Origin: Zygnema circumcarinatum
Taxonomy: Eukaryota > Streptophyta > Zygnematophyceae > Zygnematales > Zygnemataceae
Length of the DNA stretch: 64,000 nt
Reading direction: 5' to 3'
NCBI GenBank assembly: GCA_037447605.1
Contig: CM074804.1
Location: forward strand, 4,081,541-4,145,540
Positions 17,489-31,229 of the stretch are shown piece after piece (position 1 is the first letter of the stretch; every line of letters begins with the position of its first letter). The translations under genes and the position numbers were made by a program. The notes below the pieces were generated by a model. It was not told the origin of the DNA. It saw nothing but the letters and a program-made list of their open reading frames with translations, and did not search any database.

Positions 17489-20400
17489 CTACTCTCCGTC
17501 CCACTTCTCTTTCGCGGGTCCACCCACTTTAACCGTGTAGTTATGCTCACCTCCCTTATTCATGCCTAGATCCACTCTCGACTGCTGATCTGACTCACTT
17601 CGGTCGTCCACCTTCACGTCATCATAAGGCGTCTTCCAGAAGTTGACATCATTATAGGAGGAGTCCACCTCTGCTCCAACGTCGGAGCTCACACTAACGC
17701 GCTCATTATGATCTCGCTCTTCAACTCGCTTAGCCTTCATAGGAGCTGCTTCGTCCACGATGCCTTCCCGGAAGGCCTTCTCCATGGCTTTCGCTGTACC
17801 CGCAGGCTCCATACTAATACCTCCTGATTCCACCTGGCAAGGAGCTGCGTCTGCCAGTCTCAATTTCTCTACAGAATTATCTGAATAGCACTCCACTGAG
17901 TCGACTACAATTGACGTTTCCTCCATTTTCGAATCTAACCGATCAATATATTTGTCAGCTTCAAGGGAATTTAAATGCATCGTCTCGCCTCCAGAAGGCT
18001 GCTCCCATGTCTGCCTCTCCTTCAAAACGTGCTCCTCCACAGGGCCCGCCATACTGCCCTCTGCGTTCAGCTCTGACTCTCTGCTCGCTCCCCTTTGCTC
18101 TTTGCTTTCGCCCGTTCCGCGACCCACAACAGTCAACGAATCAACTTCCACAGTTTCAAAATCCTCCGAGCAAAGCTCAGAAGGGGAACCCACAGCTTTT
18201 TCTGGGAATACAGGAGGCCATACGGTAATTGTACCTCCTTGAGAGGGCCTTGTAAACACGTCCGGCTGACTAACAAACTCCACTTGAGCCCAGTCTGAAG
18301 GGAGGTCTACAGGCTTGACATCTAGTCCATATACACGGTCGAATGAGGATAAGGTGTTAGAACTTAAGTCCATATGCGGTCCAGAGAAAAACCCAGTTTC
18401 AGAGGGAGTAGCACTATCAGCCGGTGAAGGGGCCATCTCTCCAAAAATGACAACCGGTCGATTACCCGAAAGGGTACTCGCGGGCACCCTCTCTCTCTCA
18501 TACACTGTAGAGCTTCCTCTGACATCAAAGTCATCATCATCATCCTCCCCCTCAACGGGTGTTCCGGAGCTTTTGATCCCCATGAGTGTAGCTGCATCAT
18601 TTGAAGCCTTGTTACTTCCATCAAGAAAAGCCCTTGGAGCATTTGCGAAGAGGTCGATTGGAACAACTTCCGGCTGCTCTGCTGGTCGCTGAACCCCACC
18701 TGTACCTGCAGCCTGTTGGATGGAGCCTGAGGGGTTCAAGTAATGCTCCATAACTGAGAAGGAAAAGGAAGGCCTTTGGGTGTTCACATGATCAGATAGC
18801 GTCGCAGACGATCCCTGAGAGTCTGCTGATGTGGGCGCGTCTGTGAATTCGAGAACCATAGGCTCTGACAAAAACCCGACAGAATTAGCATTTGCTGCAG
18901 CTTCTTTACCAGAAGGATGAAATGGGAACCACGTGCCTCCTCCTCCAGTCACGCCATCCCTGCATGCACAAAAAAAATGTGTCGTCTTTATGGTCAAAAT
19001 TCGCGGACAACCAAGCCATTTAAGGTACAAAGAGAGAAAGTGCTAAAATTTTAAAGGAACCAGTGCCAAAGTAAAGAACTAGGCGACGCCCAATTGGTGT
19101 TCAATTTCAATCACTGCGTGACCGATCTATACTCAAACGCACATGCTACATTACACGATGAAGTAACGACACACGACTTAGACACAAAGGCAGACCTCAA
19201 AAGGCAAGATATCGAGAAGCCCCTTACAGACTTAAACTTTGTATTCTTTACAGCATTAGAGACATACACAGTGAGTGTGCACCCATCACTTTCACACAAA
19301 TGCAAAATGGGGTTGAGACATGCGAAAATACACGTGGATCTCGTAAAAAACAGTCACTCATATGCATAGAGTTCCATGCAGCAACTGTTGCTGCCGCTGC
19401 ATAACTGCTGATTAGTTCTAATAGCATATTGTTGGGCATCCAGGGTGTCACCCTCACCAATACGAGGTAAAGATACTTACTCTGTACCAGTGCTGCCAGG
19501 CTTAGTGACGACAGTGCTACTTTCTCCCTGAACAGGAGCCACTGGAGCACTTGTCGACATGGGTTTGCTTGTTTCGCTGTCTTCTTCATCACTGAGATAA
19601 AATAGGAGATAAGAAAAATCCTTGTCAGAAAGTTAGCAAGGGCTCGAACAAGAGAAAGTCTAAATGTGGTGCGAAATCTTCAACGCAATTGCAAGAAAAT
19701 CCAAAGGAAAGCTGCGGAAGGATCCACTGCAGCGTTTTCGGTCGAGCACAATCTGGACTGCTGTAGCATTGGTGATCTGCTAGACGAATTGGATAAGTTT
19801 ATGAAAAGAAATATGTGAAGCCAAAAACAGCAAAACTATTCTTCAGTCAAACAAGGGCGGCTCTCCTCTCTGGGCACATGGCAGTGCAGCTGACCTGTCA
19901 TTATCTTCAGAAACTCGTAAGCCGCCCATGGCTCTCTCTGCCCCTTCATACTGCACAACCAGAAATAAACAAGTGGCCACTGTAAGCTTGAATAGGGCTT
20001 CCCAGACTCCACAAAGCGACACTTCCAATTACACAACATAACGAACAGGTGATAAAGGACGAGGGAATAATGTCATGAATATCGTCAAATGCGGCCGTGA
20101 TGTATCCCAGTAAGCGAAGAGATAAAGTGGAGTATGAAGAAAGACTTTTCTCGCGTGTGGAAGTGAGAATGGTGAAGTCGGTCAGGAATTCCCACCATTT
20201 CCAGTGCCTCTAAATTTGGTCAATCAGATGGTAGAAAATCAAATGTTTGTCAAGACCGCAGGTACTTTTTTTCTCATTATCTAACCCTCAAAACAAAAGA
20301 TAGATTTATTTGACCTGCCTTCACTTTCTGGAGATTTGCAATTTACCTCAGCATCCACTTCGTCCGCATCCAGCATTCCATATCGATGAAACTCCCGTGG

Positions 20401-23400
20401 GAGATTGCTCGCCAATGAGATTGTGGAGATATCAAAGTCAGGACCATTTCTGACATCCTCCTCATCGCTATCTCCAGGCCGCTCATCCACTGATGCAGGT
20501 CTCCTGTTCACTCGCACGAAAACGAAAAGTTCAACAGGGCACATCTAAGGTCTCTTCTCCACTCTCTGATCCTTGGCTGCTTACTTTAGTTGGACCTACT
20601 AAGACACACGCCTTCCACTTCAGACTGGCTAAGGGAAGGGAAAGAGCCACAAAGGCAACACCTGTGAGCCTCCCTATTTTACTGTTGGGAACAACCCCAT
20701 ACGAAGAAATACTCACCCACACGTCCAGTGGTACACATTCTCTAGTTGGTTACGCTTCTGAAGGACGCTTGCTTGCCACTGAGCCCATTTCTTGTTCTCC
20801 TGCGGAACGCACGAAACCCCCAAAATGCACAGTTGAAATACAACGATTAAGACAGATGTGAAGTGGCCGCATAAAAATGGCAATTGAAAAATATGGCGCT
20901 GTTTCAGAGTAAGCTGAAAAGTTCACATCCACTACCTGACGTCATAGAACAGCCGAAGCACCCTAAAAATCCTCCTACTGTTAACTGGCATGTGTCAGCC
21001 AGCAAGTATCAACATTCTTGGTTTTCTTGTGAAGCATTGCATGCTCTCACCTGCAAGTGCGCATCGACCTGGGAACTGCTTGAAGCCATCTGCAGGAGCT
21101 TGTTTGACATGCGTGTGACGTGACCCATGTAGCCGCACCGTGAAGGGCTTCGTATTGTCTCTGCTCTCGGCTGCAATACACATCAAGAGACCAGTATATC
21201 CTAATTAAAGTTACCCAATGACTGAGCAAGGAATCACAAATGGAAACCCCAGTGCTGAATTATTGATAGACCCATTGTTACACACTGATCTGAAGAAAGC
21301 TTCTGCTTAACATTGCCTGAACATGCAGTCCGTCGGTGCTTGGAACCAATCAGAATGGTAAAGCAGCAGCCTGTTTCCTGAAGCGTCGGAGGTTTTGAGG
21401 GCTTCGTGACTGCTTTGTTTATTTTTGTTTACTTTGACTTTTTTGCTTCTTCGTGACTCACCTCAGGTCGGGTGTCGGGGGCATCCGGTTGATTGTCTGC
21501 TTGCAGCAGACGATCCACGAGATTGCATTCATCAAGAAGATGATCAATAAGAGATGAGCTGTTGCTATCCAAGCACGAATTTACAATGCTTTCCACATGG
21601 TGGTGAAGCATATTGTTGAACGGAAATCTGCAAACAGCGAACATAACTCGTTTGATTCTTTCAGCGGCAATTCTTGCATTCACAAAACGAGCTTCTCAAC
21701 TAGACACCCGGACACGATCATGAATGGATCGAGAGTATCAAAACTTGCAACCAGTGAAGGTTATGCAAGTAGACCACAGGTCTTCGCTTTGTAAAAAAGA
21801 AGAGGAGAAGTAGCTCGAAGGTAATCCAGATCACAACCTCAGCACTTCAATCAGATTAAACCTCTACAGAGCAAAGCAAAGCATGACTTTATCAAAAAAT
21901 GGGTAAAAAAGGCCACTGGATGAAAGGTTCATTAACCTGAAAAAAAGATCAAGGGCAACTCGTATTGCGCCGAGGCCAATGAGCTCGGCTCGTGCCACAT
22001 CACTGTTTGTGCGGAGCAGCACACCAATGAACTCCACAACCTGCCTCCATATGGCGTTTTATCGAACGTGTAAGAGTGAACAAAAAAACAAAGTGGTGCC
22101 ACATATGTGTCTGACAAATTGTATGAAACTATGAAGCAGAACTCAATTTCACCACCAATAGAGCAGAAACCGTAACATCTGGCATGTCAAATGAATGTGA
22201 AAAACCGCACTCATGAACACTACAACAAAGGTAACAACCGTCCAGTGTAGAGAATGGTCAATACCTTCAAACGATGGATGCCGAGAGGTGGCCTCAGCTC
22301 ACCATATGTCGTGGGAAGGGTGGTTTCCTCTCCAGATAGATCCAAAAGTGAAAGCAGATCACCTGCTAACAGAAACAAGTTGAGATTCAGAAGCTGCAAT
22401 TGACGCGACACAAGCACAGAAAAACAACAATTATGGCAAGCTTACAATATGTGGGAATTGGCTCTCTTGAAATCGCCCAAGATAAAAATGCAATCCCTCA
22501 AAATAAGGTTTCACACTAGGTATTAAAATTATCCCAGTTGTAGAATAAGTATATTCCAATTCAAAAGAGGAAGGGAATCCTCAAAGAGAAAGTTTTAAAA
22601 CCAGCAGTGAAAGCCTAATGGTTCACACGATAACAGGGTATAAATACGATGCAGAACCACAGTTTCCAAACTATTAGCAAGCCTCCAATTTCCCCACCAG
22701 CCTGGAAGAGGGAACCGCATCTAAGTGGGCCCAAAGACGCCAATGACATGGTCCAATGAGAACAGGCTATAGTGAGCAGATGGTGACTTCTGCCGAGTCC
22801 GAGCGTCTGCCTGCTCAGCCCGCTCTGCATCTCTGAACTCCTCCATCACTAATCACGCGTTTCATCCAGCTCCTCACCTAAACGCTGAAGCACTCCATCC
22901 AAAGTCTCTGGATTGGCCGCTTGGAGAGAATGATGAATTCCTCGAGCTGCATTGGCTGCTGCTGCATTGGCGGCACGTTTTGGGTCCAAAAGAGTAATGC
23001 ACACAGAAAGTGAATGTATAACACCCGTTTTCGATCGAGGAATTTCTAAAACATGTTGAAACAGGCCGTCTATGTATCTGCACAACACCAGTTCAAGTTG
23101 TAGACCAAGAGTCGGTGATTTTGCGGAATCATGAACATACCTCCAAGATCCAAAACGACCATGACTATGATGAACCATACAAGGAGAAAGGTCCACTGGG
23201 AGTGTAGCCAGTAAAAGCCTGAAGCAGGGAATGTGTGCAACCAATACTCGGGATTTCCTCACGCATAGCCTCACCTGTACACCGTCACGCGCTGAACCTT
23301 ACCTGTACAAATCTGCAGCGACCCTAAGGTGTTGACAGCCAAGGCCTCACAAAAGAACTTATTTTTCTAGCTTCTTCAAACGCTAGACTATAAATGCACC

Positions 23401-26400
23401 TTGCAGATCCAGATACTTCAACGGAACTCGACTACCAAAGTACTCGACCTCCATATTTCTGCATCTTTACCACAGCCATTGAGTTCATTCTTCAACGCCT
23501 CATAGCCTGAACTACTCTGCGGCCACCAACTTCATGCGTTTCCTTCTCTAGTGAGCTTTCGTGGTAGTACTCAATCGGTTACTATCCAACATGCAGATAC
23601 ATGTCAGGGTCTCCATCTTAACAGACAAGGTGGAGACGAATCTTGCGTGTTAAACAGAAAATCAGAAATTATAATTACGGTGCTGTATAATTCAGATAGC
23701 TTTTGTCATGTGAAGGTAGTGGGTTTAGGGCCGCCGATTAAAGTTTAGCCAATGAGAATCCAGCTTGTGCATTCTAGCCTGCATTTGGCAACACGTAGTA
23801 AAACGAGTGATAATGGACACCTATAGAACTGTTATTTTCAACATTCAGTCTGCCGAAAGCAACACCTTTGTTGTTGCCAAGGGAGGTTCCTGACAATTGC
23901 TGTCTTTGCGCTTCACGCATGCTGCTATCCACTTTTGGCCGCCAAAAGTTATGATTTGACTTGTCAGGCACCAGTATTGTAGGCAGCGGGAAATCATCAC
24001 TTCTGAAAACTGTATCAATTACACTCCTAAAAACCTAACAGAAACTGCTTTCCCAAGCGATCGGGCCAAAAAAGGCCTTAAAAAAACAATCAAGTCAGGT
24101 GAAATATGGACAACTACAGGCCTGCTTGTACACTTCAGTTCAGAAAATTGCTCACACTTCAAACAGGAGTCCCTGCCATCTATAATCGCAAATAAGGAAG
24201 ATACAAGAAGGAGCAAATTTGTGATGGCCATTGAGTAAACTGAAGGATAAGAAAACTCTACTCACTTTGGACTGGAGAGCTGCGAAGCTAGGGCTGAAGG
24301 AGCTGTCCTCGCCACAGCACACAAGGTTTCAGCGGCATTGGCATGCTCATCTGCAGAATACTGCCCCCATACGGCAAATATCACTGCCAGAGCTTCAGCA
24401 GCATTGGCAGGCTCAGTCCTGAAAACTGAATACAAAGAGATGGAGGGTTGCTGAAACTGACTCCATTACTAGATAAGCAATTGCTAGTTTTCAAGCTCAT
24501 ATGATCTGTTTAACCCTTTCTCAAAGCTTCCTTAGAAACGGATTTTGGATGGCATGCAGGGCAGTAAAACATGTGTGTGCCAGCAATAGATCCAATGTAA
24601 CACAATATGACCAACGGAGACAATGGTCTTGGACTAAAATAGGCTGCTGTAAGAATACGTTCAGTTCATATCTCCTAGACTGTATAGTTACGATCTTTCT
24701 AGTGCAATCTTTCTATGTTCAATGGATGTGGCATCCTCCCACAGTGTAATGACTACCTCCACTTCTGAATCCCTGTTCAGCACTCGCATCCTCAAAGCTT
24801 TTGCATGCATGGGTAAATAACCAAAGGATTTCATTCCCAGCTACATGGCAGTAAGTGCTTCAATGACACGTTTTGAGCCTGAGCGGAAATGGCATCTTGA
24901 AATGACCATAATTCCAGCTCGTCTACATACATTCTGCAATGGTTCCAGATTGCCACTTCCTGCTCACCTGGGAGCCCAAGCGATCGACTAACATGTCCAG
25001 CAAATTGGTGTTACCAAGCCACTGAACCGCATCTGCGTGATACATAAGAATCTGAGCATCAGCTCCGACCAGTTTCAATAGGACCTGCAACAGCACGAGA
25101 ACGAGAAATACGCCATCAGCATGCTGCAGCCATCTGTCCAACACTTGCAGACATATGAAGAGCCTGGAAAGGAGCAAAGCAATATCTCGGTGTTCAGAAT
25201 TCAAGGACGCACCTCCATGATGGAAGTGATGCCAATAAGGTCAACCAACTTCTTTAAAATATCTTGATGGGCCTGCAAAGTCAATCCGATTCATGTGAGA
25301 TGAGATCCTCTGTCCCCTCGCCATGTTCATACTGTAGTAGTCTATCAATTCGCATCCCTTGGAATCAGAGTGTTCTGAAAGGTGTTTCAATTAATCTTCA
25401 TCCCTAAAGAGACTGATTTTTTCTCACTAAAATCAACACATACCTCAAGATATGCCATCATATCCGGTGTTCTGCGCACAAGTAGACAAATGACAACCTG
25501 TCCAACAACAAACCATGCGCTTTTGTCAATTTCAAATTCAGTTCACTTTGCTAATTTCGAGCCTCTTGCGAAACATGCTACTGACAACAAACAAGTCCCC
25601 CCTATTGTACAAGCACCACCCTGGCAGTCGCCCTTGCCACCTAAAAAAAAATTGGTTCGTCCACAACACTAATCAAGCCTCCATACGTGCAGAATGCACG
25701 ACTGACAAGTTCATCAATTATGCCAGTGCTTCAGCTGGCAAGGACATCGTTACATGGATTCCCAGAACTAACGGGCACCGTATAGAGATGAAAGCCATTG
25801 CTGGAATGGACATGTTGGCACAAATACTCCCACCCACCTTGCTAAAGTAGCCTGCCAAAAGATTTGGATGTGGCTTCTTTGGGTCCAAAAATGAGAGAAG
25901 AAGCTCCATTGCCTGAAGATAGCCCCATCCTCTGATTAGCCAGTCAGGTTCATCAGCACAGCAAATGTTTCAGACATTTATTGGACTAAGGCCACGAAAA
26001 CCTTGACCAGATTGTCAGTTTCCATGGATCCAAATCTGCCAGCACTCTGCCTTCATCAGAAGTTCTCCAGAAAGATGCAAATCTGGGGATGAACGCAAGT
26101 ACAAGAGCCGAATTCTGAGCTTTCTGGGGGTTGAATGGTAGAACCTCCTTGAGCAAGCTACTAAACACGGAAACTTCATAGATAAGTGTTTGGCCAGCGT
26201 CACATTTATTGCAGTCGCTGAGTCAAAAAGCAAATAGGCTAGCCGCCAAACAAACCTCCGGATCCTCGAGAAGGGTGTTGAATATTTGCTCAATTTCGCA
26301 CGTAAAAACTTCACAGGAGACAAAGGGGTACCTGTCATATGCGAAACATCATACGAAGTTAAGAGTTGGGCACTTCGGCCTTCATACTAAAGCAGAGAAG

Positions 26401-28105
26401 CTCCAACTTAGTAATTTTTACAGAGGGACGAAGGAAAAAATGGGACGACTGCCATTCAAAACTCTCTCCGGATCCCGCTTCACTTTTTGAACCACGGAAA
26501 GAACTAAGAATAGCTTCTAGCTTTCTTAAGTGCATTTCAATCATGCTCTTGGTAGCTAGGGATCAATCTCGTTCATACTTGAATAAACGGCGGTCGTCCG
26601 CATCTGGTGGAGGCTCTTCAACAACATAACGCACCAGCTGTATCACTTGTGGCCTTCCTCGTAAACTGGCAGATCAACATTTACATCCAAGGAATTGGTA
26701 AATAGACTATCCTAATGGCCCCAATGAAGAGGACAGAGACGCTTGAACAAACGAGTCACTGGGCTAGACGAGTTCGTAGGCAAGATAAGTACAACAGCTA
26801 CATCAATGCTGCTGCAGATCATTCAGCACTGGAAAAAAAAAAAAACTCTATGTAAGATATGAATCCGTTTTGGAACGGACAAGCAGAGAGGACGGTAGTC
26901 TTTCGGCGAGTATAGGCCGTCAAAGCAAGTCAATTTTCTCCATGTACAGTCTAACGAAAGGAGAGTATAGCATCTAAGAACTCTCATGCAAAGTGAAGAA
27001 AAGGGATTGTGAAAACGTACAACTGCACCAGCCGATGACTGAGCGACTTGCATTCTTGAATAAGGTCATCTTCATCTAATAACTCCTCTAAAGTAAAGCT
27101 GCTTTTGTCCAAAATGAGGTCCACCTGGCAAAATAAGGTTCAGGCAATGTGACCAGATTAAATAAAGCAGAACCACTCTGAAAGTGAATATCAGAATCAC
27201 TAAAAGTTCGGAGCAAAGTAGCATCTGTGCAGCATTCAACTATTCATTCTGCACCGCACATCACTACTGTGCGGTGAAGCCAAATTTTAAGATCTATCAA
27301 CATAAGTCTTTAAAGTTGAAGAAGTACCAAACATGGTTGGTGAAGTTCTTTGAAGAACCACCAAGCAGACTTAACAAGATAACATATTTCTCAGAACTTT
27401 CTCAGAGCTTTCAGAGGAGAGATTCTTGATTCACTAATCTTGGAAGGGGTAAATGCAATGAAAAGGCCAGAAACTCTGATGTGCAACAGATCCAAAAGCA
27501 AAGGAACAATGCCATCAAAATGTGTAGTAACTCGCAGTCCACAATCAAAGCATAACTTAGAAATACATCGTCATGTATAAGGTACTTAGATTCCGTCCAT
27601 ATCAGTGGATTCTTCCCATAATTAAACACGAGACACAGGATACACTCACAAAGGAGAAGAAATCTCCAAATTTCCTCAGCTGAACGACTAGATATCATTC
27701 ATGGTCCAAACTTGCAACTGCCCTTCGGCTGAGCCAGGTTCGGAACTAAAATTCCCAGGTTTTCAAGGACGGTACATGACGAGAGCTCTGAAATTGTATC
27801 AGCTGTCTGAGATAAGAGATTCAAGATAGCGGAATCTCTCGGAAACGCATTACAGAAAGGAGAGATTCTTGAGCTCGACCTAATTATAAGAATTGTCGAA
27901 TCCCAAATGCAGTAAAAACCTGTAAAAGCAACGCTATTGCTAATCCCAGTGCCCTGGTCTTGCACATGCAGTCCCTGTCAACCCTAAACTTGATCGATTC
28001 TATAAATTTGATTCACTCAGGACGAGCTTCCGACTGGACTCCCTCCATCCCAGTGACCAACCGTACCGGAGACGTTGCTGCAAGGCCACTGACACGCCAG
28101 AACAT
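17489..28105 (-). CDS. SAPS-domain protein, regulatory subunit of SIT4/PP6-type phosphatase
   Basis: SIT4-associated proteins bind and direct the PP6 catalytic subunit; plant members are the SAL proteins. I read nineteen exons on the minus strand: 28067-28105, 27021-27124, 26579-26665, 26256-26331, 25838-25912, 25444-25497, 25213-25272, 24968-25084, 24266-24360, 22878-23077, 22265-22362, 21937-22040, 21462-21627, 21051-21170, 20717-20799, 20347-20503, 19895-19950, 19481-19591 and 17489-18959. All phases agree and give 1090 residues. The protein begins MFWRVSGLAATSPVDLILDK, matching plant members. Family blocks include FTLEELLDEDDLIQECK, LLAGYFSK, HANAAETLCAVAR, HSLSVCITLLDPKR and LPTTYGELRPPLGIHRLK. 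The last exon codes an acidic, Ser/Pro-rich, probably disordered tail that is longer than usual. It starts in a GC-rich region at 28.1-28.8 kb. Confidence 0.95.
24361..24419 (-). other. Partial exon-like duplication upstream of SAPS exon 9
   Basis: Just upstream of exon 9, the intron holds a second copy of the 24-base segment coding EHANAAET (24325-24348) at 24391-24414, with about 20 of 24 bases matching and 66 bases (22 codons) apart in the same frame. It would read EPANAAEA. An acceptor-like AG next to it would create a frame with an immediate stop, so it is taken as non-coding. Confidence 0.55.
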
Positions 28106-30205
28106 GGCTGCGGCAGAAACTCAACCTCCACCACTCCTCCCTGTTCGTGAACCTGCACTCCCCCTCCTCTCACCACCCCTCTCCCTCTCTCCCACCTTCC
28201 TGTTCCTTTCCACTTATCTTGCACCTGTGCGCTGCAGCCTCCCGTCCTTCCTCTCCCAACCCCTCTCCTTCCCCCCCTCCTCTCCCACTCCCCTCTCCCC
28301 ACTCCCTTCCTCCGTCCCTGACAGCAGGAGGAGAATTAGGGCAAACTGTCGCTGCAGCGCGGTTTTAAATCGTAGGACGGGAGGGGGCCGGCCAGCAGCA
28401 GGAAGAGGGTAGGCCGGCCGGGCGGGACCAGACAGACACTGCCGGACGGGGCTCCGTCCGTCCGTCCGTCCGTCCGTACTGGGAAGGGTGGGAGGGAGGG
28501 AGGGCAGGCGGGCCGCCCGTGTGAACATGTCCCTTCTTTCGTCGCTGTCCCACGGGGACACGTGTGAATGGCCTTCGCGTCAGCAGCAGCAAACAGTCGA
28601 CACGTGCGAGTGGGCATAGAGTACTGTACGTACGTGGACACCGGCAGGGTACGGTTGCCGTACATGTGACGTGACCGTGGGAACGCCCTGGGACTGTACG
28701 GACGAACGGGGCCAGGCCGGGCCGGGGCCGGGGCTGGAACTGACCGTTGCGCGCGGTCCCCACCTGACTGCCGCTGCAGGGAGTGGTTTGACTGACTGCT
28801 TTATGACTGACTGACTGACTGACTGCTGACTGCTGACTGACTAAACAGTGAGTGGCAGGAGGGCCCGTCCCATGCGGGTTGTTGCTTGCTTTAGGTTTCG
28901 AAGGCCAGCCAGGAAGGCCAGAAAAATACTTATCTGGGACAGCCCTGTCAGCGAGGCGTAGTCAGTCATGAGGCAACTAGGACCTTCCGGTCGGAAGCAC
29001 AGCTAACCTATGACGATAGTGCAGCCGGTATTTTGAGGGGCATGTGTGAATGGATGGATGCGTCAAGTGAAGAAAGCACTTTGTGAATATTGACGGCGCT
29101 CAAAGGTGCGAGGAAGAAGTGGGCAAGAAAGGAGGGAGACGAGAGGCAGAGAAGAGTGCCAACGAGAGAAAGGGAGCTGCTTGACAACGGCGCTTAGCCC
29201 GAAGTTTCGTTGCTTGCACAACATGCCGTCGTCCACCATCTCCAAAGACTCCTAAATCGTATCAAACATCAGAAAGTCCCACCACTGCCCTCAAGAGGGG
29301 AGCCTTCAGACCCAAAAAAACAAAAACCGGGGTTAAAGAGGTAAACAGTTCGCGCATAACACTAACCTTCTCGTTTGTCAAATTTCCACAGCCTTCCTAA
29401 AGCCCTTACATTACTGCCACTTTAAAACAGCTTAGCTCCTCGCCAGTTGCCCTACATTTACATGACCAGAACGAAATTTCCTTAGCAGGAGGGTGCACAA
29501 TTGTTTGTCCTTTGAAAATTGTTTTGCGGGGGAGCACTACTTAAAGAATGATTCTTTTCCTGATGAAGGTTTCCAGCTTTACTCTTGACGAGGGAGTCCT
29601 GCACCCATGCAAACGAATGACAGTAAAATGAAAAGATAGAAATTTGACACAGAAACCCAGTAAAGGAAATAAAGTCGTGTGCAGTTGATCTATTCTGACC
29701 GCTGATTAATATTGAAAAGACAATCCTGAAATCCAAGGATGAGAGGACCACGACCTATGATGTGTTCATGATTGATCTCGATCCCTCTAAGGCTAACGTT
29801 TTTCTTGAAACTGAATTCTGACAACTTCCCAAAGTCTATGGTCGCTACTTAGAGGGTTCCATTTCCAGACGACTCCTTGTTCATGGCTACCTTGCATTGT
29901 CGAAAGACATTCGCTCAGACTCCAACATTAACAGATCTCCAGAACTCTGCAACTATTCCTACATTTCATAGAGTACGATGATTCACTGCGCATGCGCAGC
30001 AAATGGGTTCACTTGTCGGAGATGACGAAGGGTGGAGAAAATTCTATTCAAACATGTCATCCATATGCGCTATTTTACATGGGAGGTTACTCGCTGGTAT
30101 TGATTGCATATTTCAATGTCTTTCAAAAACTTCTGAGCTGGTGTCAACGAGTATCACCTCCCTCACAGGCCCGACGACTAATTGCATGCAGCCACCAGAC
30201 ACATG
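28106..30205. other. Promoter of the SAPS gene and intergenic sequence
   Basis: The stretch 28106-28850 is CpG-rich and full of simple repeats: a pyrimidine-rich part (28140-28320), (CCGT)n at about 28447-28476, (GGGA)n near 28490, several CGTACG palindromes around 28620-28680, and (GACT)n at 28804-28842. From 28.9 to 30.2 kb I see no gene, only short non-conserved frames. Confidence 0.5.
28804..28842. repeat. Tetranucleotide microsatellite (GACT)n
   Basis: Tandem GACT units, with two TGCTGACT variants, lie in the upstream region of the SAPS gene. Confidence 0.85.
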
Positions 30206-31229
30206 TCAGGAACCTGACAGAAGACCAAAAAGCAAGACCAAGGCTCTTTTGAACACTCGGTTCGGAGTATGACCTCCATATCGCCGTCTATTTTGTGCGG
30301 CTGTCTCCTCCAGCATCTTCTCCAGATCTGCGGAAGCCTTCTCCTCCCATTTCACGAGTGCATTGCCAGCCCAAACTCCGAGGCCCATGCCTAGCACATG
30401 CTCCCAAGGGTCTGCCACACAGAAACGCGGATGAAAAATGTCCTCGATTTCATCGCAACCGCAACCTGACGCTTTTGTGAAACATAGAGGCTTTCAGAGG
30501 TAAAATTTAGCAGCAGCAGGAGTAGAGAGTTAATTACATATCATCGAGACATAATGGGGCTCCACTGTTAGTCGGACTCTGCAAATGAACAAGTCCTCTC
30601 GTCCGTAATCGCTAGATTTTACAACTCCGATTTCTAGAGTAAATATAGTCACCAAATTGAAACTAACTAGCCAATGTTCTATGCTTGCAGATACAGCCGA
30701 ATGAGCGGGTTTCATGGCAGCAGTAGTCTGTAAACAGAAACAAAATGCTGGCAGATCTTCAGGCTATCCAATATCACTATGTATTAATAGAGATAATGCA
30801 CTGAATACTGTGAGAAAACGTCGGCTACGAACTTTCGGTCATCAACCGACAAAAAACGCCAGGAGAGCATCTGATGTTGAAGGAAAAACGCCAGAGGAGT
30901 TAAGGAAGGTCCCTTTCATTCTAGCCGATATTGTTCTATCCAATGCACCACAAACGCAGTAGGGCCATAGAGTGCTTCAAAGCCTGAAGGACCTACGAGT
31001 TGCAGTAGCCCTAAGGAACCCTAAGTGTCCGAATCGGCCCTTACCTAGGGAAGCCTGAACACCCAACCGAACCCTAAGACTAAAAAGACTAAAAAACACA
31101 GAGCTTGAATGAGAAGAGTGACCAGCAGGACAACATACGGCGCATGAGAGGCAGCTTCCTGACGGCGTTGCTGTACAGCTGGCAGCTGAGTCCGAACGCT
31201 GCTCCGATGAGCGTCGCTGTGGAAACCAT
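30206..31229 (-). CDS. Small conserved plant protein, two exons, function unknown
   Basis: Exons 31139-31229 and 30206-30411 give 98 residues. The protein begins MVSTATLIGAAFGLSCQLYS, with a hydrophobic N-terminal segment suitable for a membrane anchor. A conserved-looking block LPLMRHPWEHVLGMGLGVW follows, then a charged helix KWEEKASADLEKMLEE. I recall similar short proteins in land plants (Met start, LPLMRHPWEHV motif) but cannot attach a function. A possible donor at RRYGG could mean the true C-terminus lies in another exon; the final 20 residues are therefore less certain. It is divergent from the gene at 32547. Confidence 0.75.
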
